From positions 62,001 through 126,000 of the forward strand of contig JACSYO010000512.1 of the NCBI GenBank assembly GCA_016806645.1: 64,000 nucleotides of DNA, written 5' to 3'. The notes under the pieces are model-generated. The model was not told where the DNA came from, did no database searches, and saw only the letters and a list, made by a program, of their open reading frames with translations. Source of the stretch: Ophiodon elongatus (taxonomy: Eukaryota > Chordata > Actinopteri > Perciformes > Hexagrammidae). Below are positions 54,245 through 64,000 of the stretch, piece by piece. Within the stretch, counting starts at the first letter, position 1. Each line of letters opens with the position of its first letter. Made by a program: the position numbers and the translations under genes.

Positions 54245-57200
54245 CCCTTGAGTCTTTCGTCGGCAAAATACAGAAACACTCGTGTGTCGAGTTGTTTCGT
54301 ATGTTTCCTGTGTCCCCGTAGAAGGACGACGTCAACAAAAGTCATTGATGCTTTGGACCTAACACGAGAAGTCTGCTGTTTTTAATTACATCTTCTGGGT
54401 GATATGCTGACACAATGTCTCCAGACAACCAAGAGGTCTGCAGACCTATATTATATAGAGGGTTGCTGCGGATCTGTCGCACACCCTTCAATGTAAAGAC
54501 AAACACAGAAGCCCAGCAGTACTTTAGGCAAGTAAAACTAGTTTCGTTTGTTTCTGTGTGTGTAGAAATTATTTGTTTCTTAACTTTTTTAAAGTGCTCG
54601 AATATAAACTGAAATGCAGAATGCATTTCAAGCTGAATGCAGAGTGAGCTTCTTCGATACCATATGAAAAGATTCTGTATTCTGCCGTCAGTTATTCGGC
54701 GAAATAACAGCATCTACAATAAATCGTGACAACAGATTATACACTATGTCCATCTCAATGCGTACTTTAGGTACCATTTGTACCTATAAACACCTAACCA
54801 ACAAGTCTGTTTATTCAGACAAACTCCTATAACATGACATGAAACATGCAGACACGCGTTGAAGAGGCGGGAAAACGTCAAAGCAGGAAGTCGGGAGACA
54901 AAGGAAATGAAAAAGGAAATGAAGCTGAATGAGTGTTTGGTCAGATTTAGATCACTGTGATTTCTCTGATTGACATCGTCTGTCTTTTATAATGTTTGAA
55001 ACATTCATCCTAGTAACTGAGTAATGCGTCAAAACCTGAATCAATTTTGATGTTTTTTGTTTTCTATTTCTGTGTTTGTACCCATCATTAAAAATTGATG
55101 ATTCCCTATTGTGACATATACCACAAGGTGATAGTTTTGTTTTTTGTCCAATGGAATACTCTCCCATCTGACCCAGATGGGAGCTGAGCTGGATCGCTGT
55201 CTCCACTTACGTAACCAGACCGGGACTCATTCTCCACAAATCAATCTCATCCCAAAATCATCATTGTCTGCCGTCGCACAAAAGAACAAAGGCAATCTTG
55301 GAGCTGCAGTAAGAAGCTTGGCTTTGGATAAATGGCTTCCTGTTTGAGCGGTTAGCTGGGTCAGCACGCACAGAACAACAACAATAACAACAACAACAAC
55401 ATCGGTCTGACACTCTGATCACTGCCTGAGCTACATCTCTGCTACACTCTGTGCTGTCTGCACTCCTCACTCTGCGCTCACTGTAAAGCACAGGCTGTAT
55501 TCTGTTAAGATTTAGGACAGTTAACCGAATTTGGCACTTTGTTGTTTCCCCGATGTGAATCTTGTGTTGTGGCCAGGATGCACATAAAAAAAAAAAGTAT
55601 AAAAAAAGTGTCTCTCTATAAAACAATTCATAGAGCTTATAAAAAACGAAACAGGGAAAATGATGGCTTTGTATCTTACTTCGTGCAAATTTGGTTTTAA
55701 CATCCAAAGATTTGCACGATGTTGCTTTTGTCGTGTGAGTTCAGCTCAACAGAAGAGCAGCATGCAGTCACGATCTTGCATGAGAGATGTCCTCTACTCA
55801 TATTATGAGATCATGAAGTGCACAAGCATGCATATATATATATATATATATATGTATTATTTATGTACTACTGTGTGTAGTATGGCAGGTCGCGGATGGG
55901 TTATGTGACAGGCCTCCAAATGTAAAATTTATTTCGATGAGATCTGCCTCGATCTGTGTGGACATGCAAGACGAGCGTATACTGACTGGCTCCTTAGAGA
56001 GGGTTTTATTAGCCCTTTATATTTATTTAAATAGAACTGAACAGACTAAAAGGACCCGACAAAGAAAAGAATCTGACCCAAAAAAACAGATTATTTTAGA
56101 AATGAAGGGGTAAGAAAGACAAACAATACCAACTAAACTACAATTAAACAAAACAGGACAATTAGTCTATCGGTATAAGTATTTTGGCAACTAAAAAAAC
56201 ACAAACAAATGCACTCTAATCAAATAAACTAAATTTTTAACTAATTTGAATGCCCTTTAACTTTTCCGGTCATCATTTTTAAAACGAAAAGTTAATTTTT
56301 TTGTTTTGTGACCAAATACCTGCAAATTGTCATTTCCATCAGCCTCAGCTTTACTTCCTGTTTAGTGCTACTTGGTAAATGTTCGCAAGCTAACATGCTA
56401 AAAAATGTAAATATTACACCTGCTGTAAAGTTCATCCTTATAAAGGCCTTTTTTGTATATGTATTTTGTATGGTAATATAGATAATTGCTCTCTTTGTTG
56501 ATAACACAATTTTCAATATATTCATATTTCATATTCCTAAATGTATGCAGGTTTTTTTAGTCGAAGAGCACACTGTTTTTTTTTGGTTTTTTTTCCTAAC
56601 ACCACATCATCATCTTCCCACAGCTTGCATTGACCTTTCAGTAACACCCGGACCTTTGGCTAAAAAGTGTTTTCTTTTCTTCCACTTATATCTGAGAGCT
56701 TAATCTGGGAGAAGGGTTAAAGAGGGAAAACACAAGTGGCTTAGGAAGGGAATGCAGTCCTTGAGGACAGAGGATGGGGGGGTGTACCTTTTCTTTTCTC
56801 TCTGAGCCATTATCATTCCAGCATGTGCTAATAATGGGGTGTTAACATCACAACATGGATAATTTCCCTGAGACTCCCTCTGATCTTGCTGACCCGTGAT
56901 GTTTGAGACAGAAGTCCAGCACTTAATTGGATCTTTACACTGATGTGAAATGTAAAATAAAAGTCAGAACACTAGACTTATGGGTTTTGTACATTGTAAA
57001 AAAATAAAATAAAATCAGTGTTTGTGATCAGTATGGACAGAGTGTCAGGGTGTGACTATAATGGTCTGAAAATATGTTTCTTCTCTGACTAATTAAAACG
57101 CTGAACAATTGGGTGATTGAGTCAAATTACCTTTCTGGAGCAAATGGTCTCTGTTTAAAATTAAAATATGAATTCCGTCGTAGTTTTGGAGACCAAACAA

Positions 57201-59000
57201 TTGCCGTCAGCCGAAAGCAAACCCACTCCTGTTCGGAGGAGTCGTGTATTTCACTCAGGGAGTGAGTATAAAACTAATGGGAAGGCAACAAGCAAGAGCA
57301 ATTCTATGACTGATAGACTTCGGGACCGAACTGCTTGAGACTGTTTTTCAGAAGGCAGGTAGTGCAATGCTTTTCAGTCTTCTGCTTTTTGAACAAGCCC
57401 CATGCATATTAAACCTTGTATCTCCAAAATAATTGAGTTTGTTGAATGTGGAGAAAAGATAAAAAACAAATCCTCTATTCACCAAGACTTAAAGAGGTAA
57501 ATATTGGTCCTGCCTCATAGCCCGATAACGGGGCCCTGTATCAAAGACTAGTTTTAAAGTGGAATGATGATACTTTTAAATAAATAATGAATTCAATCAT
57601 CCTCTTTCAAATAACAAGGTGAATTCACAGACCTTTGCTCAGTTCAATACATACAGTGGTTTAGCGGCTACAGACTTGCTTGGTCTGGTATGACCAGTGG
57701 CTTACGGTGGTTAATGGTAGCTTATGTTAGTACACTTCAAACAAATATGGCTATGAAACTGACGTTACTTAATCAGTTCACTGATTTTATGACTCCACTG
57801 TAATTATTGTTACAGTACATTTCAGCATGTCACACAGGAACATTTCAGTAGTTTCATCATAACACTAAAGCAAGAAGTCTGTCTGTGTGTCCTTTGTGTC
57901 TCTCGAGAACAATCCATCCGATCTGCTTCCCACTTCGCTATTGTACTGCTAGGGGACCCAGGTGAGCGCAGTGTCGATATCGGTGTCATTTGGACGCTCG
58001 ACACGTTTAAACTTCGACGCGCTCCAAACGGGCGCTGCGCCTGAACATATGGTTCCATTTTATGAAATGTGGCTGCCACTCATGGCCACTATTCTGTACG
58101 AGTGAAGTAGTGTCGCTTCAAGACTTTAGTTATATTCACTCTAATTGGGCGGCACCTGGAAGTGGCTCGCCGACCTCAGGGTCCATATTCTTCATTTTTA
58201 CATTCTATCCGTGATATTGTAATCTGATTTCACGTAAATAATTTACCTTTTTTGGTCATGACATCTATTGTCATCTATTGTCTATTGTTTGTATTATTTT
58301 TCTTTTGAATGAATTTCTGAATTGAGGGTGTTGTATATTGTACAGACTGTAAAGCCCCTTGATGCAAAGTTGTCATATTGTAGTTTGAAGTTAAAATTGA
58401 CTTATTTTCACTAACGCTGCATATTCCCAAATAAAGTTAGGATTGTTCAAATGACAACTAATTAACTGACAGTACCTGGGATCAGGTAATATTATTCCAT
58501 CACAGGAGTAGTGGCCTACTGGCTGTTTACTGGTTCTCGGAGCATATAATAAGGCTGCCATGTGTAATTTCCTCTTTGCACCATACTTAATGGAAATTTA
58601 GAGGCTATACACAGGGTGCATACATAGAAGGTGGGAAGTGGGTTGTCAAAAGCCCCAACATTGATTTATTCATTTAATTTTTTCACCCCATGGCCATTTT
58701 ACAGATTAATTTAGCCATGCTATTTGCGATACACCCCTATTTATTAATTCACAATTCATTTATTTCGTTGATTAAGGTATTTTTGGAAAATGTAATCTCA
58801 GTCTAATATTAGCTGCATTTATGGAATAAAATGGTGTGGAAAGAGTTGGAATGGCACCCCCATATTTAAGATTGATGCAAGGGTGGATAGATTAAACATA
58901 TATGTACATCATATCATTATGTAAAATAAACTTGAGTCCAGCTTCAGGTTAGGAGAGAAGATCCACTCAGTGAGTAAGGGGGGAGTTTTTTTTGGGGGGG
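54245..59000. other. intergenic region between slc12a7 and the third gene
   Basis: No exon or RNA gene could be supported. Contents seen: an (AAC)n stretch at about 55372-55400, a short AT run at 55833-55852 and a 10-bp hairpin at 55161-55183. A probable LINE-like tail lies at 58300-58400 (TTGTACAGACTGTAAAGCCC). The remainder is AT-rich and unassigned. Confidence 0.6.
58300..58400 (+). repeat. LINE-like 3' tail fragment
   Basis: TTGTACAGACTGTAAAGCCC followed by CTTGATGCAAAG resembles the 'GACTGTAAAGCCC' ends of fish retroposons. No coding part. Confidence 0.4.
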
Positions 59001-59083
59001 GGTTTCCTTCAAGAGAGTCAAATTTCCCAACTCAGTGGGTCTGAGAGTCACTCAGCTCAGAACTGAGAGAGCCTTTGTACTGG

Positions 59084-59095
<12 letters not shown>

Positions 59096-59134
<39 letters not shown>
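59096..59134. repeat. (GA)n microsatellite in the 5' leader of the third gene
   Basis: A pure GA run about 125 bases upstream of the ATG at 59259. It would lie in the promoter or 5' UTR. Confidence 0.95.
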
Positions 59135-59135
<1 letters not shown>

Positions 59136-59258
59136 AGCAGTGTGACTTCAGGTCTGCACAGTGAGGCAGAGGGACCACAGAGTTTGCCGGAATTTCATCA
59201 CACACATGCACTTGGAGTTCTCGTCCAAACCTGGATTTTTATTCCTTTACTCGCTAAA

Positions 59259-59584
59259 ATGTTTCACGGGTAAGACAATTCAATTTTACCTCCACGTTTT
59301 CTGCGTGTAAAGAAAGCAGAGTGGACTTTACCTGACTTCACCATCCATTTCGTATCTTCACTTCAGCTACTCCTCAGGGTGGACCAACAATGTAGCAACA
59401 TTTCTTCAGCTTTCTTAAATTATTGTTCTGACACTTTTTACACCTGTTTTTGTGTGTGTGTGTGTGTGTGTTTTCAGTCTTTATAAAATGGAACTTATGT
59501 GACTGATGTGTCCCCTCAGGTGGTCTCTTGCCCTGCATCCAGTCCTGCTGTGTTGGCTGGCCACTGCCCTGGAGGTTATAGAAG
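59259..59584 (+). CDS. first two coding exons of an unnamed secreted or membrane protein
   Basis: Exon 1 (ATG 59259 to 59269) encodes MFHG and splits a codon at GG|GTAAGA. Exon 2 (59520-59584) continues WSLALHPVLLCWLATALEV and ends GAAG|GTAAGA in phase 1. The 25 residues form a short polar start and a hydrophobic core, a typical signal peptide. A phase-1 intron straight after it is typical of secreted or membrane proteins built from phase-1 modules. No third exon was found up to 64000, so the rest of the gene is downstream. The family is not identified. The M-x-HG-x-S beginning resembles what I recall of NETO1, but that is too weak to name it. Confidence 0.6.
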
Positions 59585-61068
59585 GTAAGAGCCATGCTGC
59601 TGCAGCTCTTTCCGGACACTGTACAGCAATATACAGCTGTGTTGGATTCACCACAGTAGAATAGGAGGGCTAAACCAGTTTGTCTTTGACTCAACAGTAA
59701 AGAAGCTCCTCCTCATGTTGATAAAGCCCAAGATAATCTTCAAATCCCATTAGAAAATGTTATGACCAATGAAAGCAATTAAGTCTGTTGTTGATCACCA
59801 TTTTAAACTGATTTAATTTCTTTGATGGTACTGTATCTCGCTTCAGATGAATCATGTTCGGGGTCAGTAAAGGTCTAATGTTGACCAGGTAAAATTAAGA
59901 ATATTTGTCATTGTGGCAGTAAAAAAAGCTTTCCAGTTAAAGGCAAAATTGACCATATAGAATGATCTTGGCTAATAATTCAGATGTTATAGTTTTTGAA
60001 GCGCGGATGTAGCCTAAATTTATTTGATGTTCAACGTGAAAAAGTGTTATTGTCGGCTGGTTTGATGGTGGTTTCTTTCATCGTCCTCTCTAAATTCAAA
60101 CAGAGTCAAAGTATAGGGCATGGATTCATCCATGTGTTTGTTTGTTCTAATGTAAACTGCAAACTTAAAGCTACATAGGCTAATTGACGTCAACTTCATG
60201 ATATGGCTTTTGACTTTTTTTTTCAGCTTAAAACGAGAACCTTGTAAAGACCTCTCAAATTTAATTTAGCATGAAATGAGCCTGGTCTTGGAAGAAGCGC
60301 CGGCTTAGGTCCTGTAGTTGATAAGCTAGTTTGCCAAACATGCTAACTAGCTTATTTACTGTAGCTAGCTAGCTGCGGTGGATGAAATTTGCGAGCGACA
60401 GTGGTCATTTCAGCGGACAGAGAAATGAGAATCTTTTTTTTTAACCACTGCCTGAAATCTTGTGTAGTTTCTTCAAAATTTACAAATCTGCCACCGTTAT
60501 CACGTAACCTGCATATTTGCGAGAAAACCTCAAAATTCCACAATACCACTAAACCGAATACCCATTTCACTTAGTTAACTTTGATGACTACTTTGATGAC
60601 TACATGCATGTAAAATGTAGGACCCAACTGAAGTCATCTTGACTCATTATTTTAGTACTAAAATAAAATAAATTGATCAGGTTTGAGGCTGAGCTGACCT
60701 CCAGCATGACGTTTTTGCGGGTGAATAGCCAAAGAGATGCTCAGTGTGGGCCGTGATACCTAGACAATTTCTAAAACACCAGTGAATTAGGCTACAATAT
60801 GCCAAATAATTATAAGGTAAAATGTTATCCATCAATGAACCCTCTTTAATGACAATGGCAGGACTCGAAAATTCATGTCACCCACTCCTCACAAGACCCA
60901 TTACAAGACCCTTAACATTTCCATTTTCACACCTCTGTCTGCAGCTGTGGGTTTCGTTTAGTTACTCCCTACTGTGAGGCTCCTCTTATACAGCTCTGTT
61001 GGAGAGAGATAGTTTGTTTATTTGGCGATAGAACAGGCTTCCTCTGCCCTCTATAGCCTCCTCTCTCT

Positions 61069-61134
<66 letters not shown>

Positions 61135-64000
61135 AATGAGGTGGCAAGAAGAGTCAAACGCTGCACCAGGGTGAGAAATGAAGTGTTTATTGTGTATGGC
61201 AATGGTGTAAGGGGTTTCGTCCGCACTGCACTTGTGCTGTTCGTGTGCTTGAGAACATCAGAGAGGACCAGTGTGGGTTGGTTCACGCGGAGCTTTGAAG
61301 CGGGACGTCGAGAAACACTCTTGTCCCTGTGCCAGTTTGATGTCAGCATGTGTAGGTTAGGTGGGTGGGGGATTTTTGACAATGGATCACGGAACGAATT
61401 TTTTATTTCGAACATTTACAGAAAGCCATAAATAATCCAGGATTCAGGGTTTTTTTATTCACACGGAACACAGTTCATCACATTGCGGACTGCCACAGGC
61501 AGGTTAGAGATAGTCTTGTGATTAGAAAATCATACATTTGAAGTCAAAAACCCAGCTTGGAATATCAGAGTGTTCCAAGTCAAGTGTACCCTTGCGCAAA
61601 ACACAATAAATGTCATCTCTTTGACTCCTGGAGTCCTGGACACAACACTTATTCCAACTGTATTTGGTGTTTGGTAGTTCTAACTATCATGTTCTGGTAA
61701 CTTTAACCCAATATGAAAATATTTAGGCTTTGCATAAATCAAATCTCTCACTGAAAACACCTAAGTACCTTATTATCGGGCCCTGCTATATGAGACTGTG
61801 GTGTTTTCCATCGGTTCAGACTCAACATACAGTATGTCACATATGTTTTAGTCAGCCCAGTATCCCTATGTTAATTTGTGTCCAATGCCAACATTAAGTG
61901 ACAATGCAAGAAGTCGGTGTCCTGGATGTAGCAACATGAAAAGTAAGGGTGGGGTTATGCTCAAAACAAACTAGTACGTAGAACGCAGCATCCGACCACG
62001 TTGGAAGGCAAAAGTGTTAAAGTCAAGGGCAAGACACGATAATCTTTCAAATATGCGGCGAACACAAGCTTCTCCTGAAGGCATTCCCAGTGTTGCATCC
62101 GATTGTACACACTAAAAGTGGCAGTTGTGTAAAGAGAATGTGTGTGAGAAGTTCAAATCCTGGCAGTTTTTTTTCTTTTTTTACCTCTGCACGCCTGGCC
62201 AATCACTGTGCATGATTGTTGGATTGTCTAAAGTTATTTGGAGAAAAGCCCCCTTCCCTCCCCCCGTCACCCCATGCACTTTCAACAAAGGTGACTGGAT
62301 GAACCATCTGTCTGTCAAAGTCTTGCCAAACCCTGTCGCGAAAACAACTTTTCCATTGAAAAAAAGGCCTTCAGTGCAAGGAAGAAAAATACTTTCCAGT
62401 TCTGATATAGCTCCTCACAGGATGCCGATTGATCTGGATGCTGATGGTCTGGACACAAACTTTAATACTTGAAGCCTGAGGAGATGGATTTTTGTGTGAA
62501 CTTGTGATCCCGCGATAATCCAACTGCAGTACAAGGTGTGGATGGAGGGGCTTTCTGGCACTTTTCAACCGTCCGACAAGCAGTTTGTCTGGAGCATACT
62601 GATGCTCTAAGCGCCTCGAGTTTGTGGTGGATGGGCATTTTAGCGCAACAACTTTCATGCAGGAGACCGGAGTTGCCTCCTGCCACATGCAAATCCACAA
62701 TTAATGTTGTAATGCTGCGTAATAAAGGGATCACAGTATTTACCTAAACTCAACCAAGGGTTGTAGTTGCCTCACCCAACCATACCTTAATCATATTATA
62801 TTTACCATTTACACTTTCTTTACCTGAGCTAAATCAAACCATACGGCATATGCAGGAATTATAGCATGTAAAAAATCATCCGACATCAATGTGGTTGGTG
62901 GTGACAGGGTTTTACACTCAGCTGGGTAAATTAAAAGGCCTCTTTGTCTCTTTTGCTGCTCTATCCACATTAAGCTAGTGTTTTTAACACCTTTTCTGGT
63001 ATTAATCCAAAATCCAAAAGTTGCATTAAAATCTAATAACACTGGTGTGAAGGCACGCGATTTTCCCACATTTTAAACACCTTTTTAGTTGGTTTAGTGT
63101 GTTCCGTTTACGGTGAGCTTCATTGTCAGCATCTACATTTCCAGAAACAGAACCAGCCGAAAGAGAAACTTTTTACTTACTGTTTTCCGCACTCCAAACT
63201 CCCCCCTCCTCCCCACCCCATCCAAATAACACTATTTTTCCTGCCTGCAGGAACCTTCACTTTCCATTTACCGTTGGTTGAGTTGCTCTGAAAGGATTCC
63301 ATGTTTAGCCAATATAAATGATTGTGAGGTGAGCCCAGTAGGAGTCTGTCTTGGACGAGGAGCGCCTCTGTACTCCGAGAACCGTAGTTGCATTATTTTC
63401 TTTTCTGTCAAAATCATATTTTAGGGTCGGCTTTTACCTACAAAGCCTTTCAACTGCTTCCCCTCTTGACCCGATTTGGTCTCTGATGTTATGGGAATAA
63501 AACTCCCACCGTGCTCCATTTAGTGTTTTATGAGTCTAAAAACCTGGCAAGCGTGAATGTCATAGAGCTGTATGAAAGGGCCTGCACCTAAATGTCTTCA
63601 GTATATTGGAGGAACCGAACGCCCTCGCTGCAGCGGCGTCCTGTCTGGAATGTGCTCACTCAGCCAGAGTGACTTTGATTCGAACAGAGTCGGGCACAAT
63701 GGGCCAACTGTAAAAGGTGTCATTGCTGTATGCGTGTAACGGTCAGCTCTATGGGTTGGGGGTGAGGGTGGATTCAGTCACTGGAAACTTGAAAATAAGA
63801 ATGGGTGTTTCTTTTCGGGGTCTCATGACTTTCTGTTTTTCCATGATGTGATGCTCACTGAGATGATGTAGTTCCGTTGCCTTGGTTCCCATTACCGCAC
63901 AGAGGAGACGAGGCCGCGCTTGAATTTCCAAAATGAGGAAGAGAAGAAGCTGTTGTGCTGTTGCAGAGGACGTTAAACTGATATCAGAAGCATGTGTTGA
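59585..64000 (+). other. probable long intron of the third gene
   Basis: Two candidate acceptors (60226 after a T-run, 63251 after CCTGCAG) lead to stops in the phase required, so no exon is supported. Contents are AT-rich sequence plus a GT microsatellite at 61073-61132. Confidence 0.5.
61073..61132. repeat. (TG)n microsatellite
   Basis: A TC run (61061-61072) passes into about 60 bases of TG. Confidence 0.95.

Noticed and set aside
54342..54713. 123-codon minus-strand frame
   Set aside because: AT-rich, no recognisable motif, no supporting splice sites or neighbours. Likely chance.
55261..55707. 148-codon minus-strand frame with a Cys run
   Set aside because: The Cys run comes from the (AAC)n repeat read on the other strand. 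The rest has no family features.
60215..60280. Third exon of the last gene after the T-rich AG at 60225
   Set aside because: In the phase required the reading meets TAA after one codon.
63241..63300. Third exon of the last gene after CCTGCAG at 63251
   Set aside because: The required frame reaches TGA with no donor before it, and the peptide has no recognisable feature.

Overview
The window comes from a ray-finned fish nuclear genome, most likely a percomorph-type teleost. The genes are intron-rich with GT-AG splice sites. Microsatellites are long and dense, mostly (GT/CA)n. Several dispersed repeats are ones I recognise from teleost genomes, for example the 'GTAAGTCGCTTTGGATAAAA' SINE tail and the 'CACTTTATTAGG' terminal-inverted-repeat element. 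All three genes I can support lie on the + strand.

Region 1 (57-7579, with 3' UTR to about 9.6 kb) is the 3' part of crispld1, a secreted CAP plus double-LCCL protein. Thirteen coding exons can be joined in one frame, giving 422 residues. The 5' exons lie upstream of the window.

Region 2 (about 9.6-22.2 kb) is intergenic. It holds only teleost dispersed repeats, including an inverted pair at 10086-11045, and microsatellites.

Region 3 (22864-52355) is the complete coding region of slc12a7, the K-Cl cotransporter KCC4. It has 27 coding exons in one frame, 1124 residues with every exon included and 1087 without two optional exons. The optional exons are a 96-nt cassette carrying a KCC2-like phosphoregulatory threonine and a 15-nt microexon. 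Several introns have dinucleotide repeats touching their splice sites. Intron 9 is a 201-nt, stop-free intron with a GAG repeat. There is also a candidate alternative first exon and a set of near-perfect short hairpins.

Region 4 (52.4-59.0 kb) holds the slc12a7 3' UTR, a DNA transposon with terminal inverted repeats (53303-54244) and unassigned intergenic sequence. Region 5 (about 59.0-64.0 kb) opens a third gene. Its first two coding exons encode a signal peptide ending in a phase-1 intron. No further exon could be supported, so the gene is not named.

The genes do not form a functional unit. crispld1 is an extracellular-matrix type protein, slc12a7 an ion transporter, and the third gene probably a secreted or membrane protein. 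The most interesting signals are in slc12a7 splicing: optional exons at the phosphoregulatory C-terminus, a CFTR-exon-9-like (TG)n acceptor before a frame-neutral transmembrane exon, a duplicated copy of that acceptor five kilobases downstream, and an intron whose retention would insert a polyglutamate segment into an extracellular loop.
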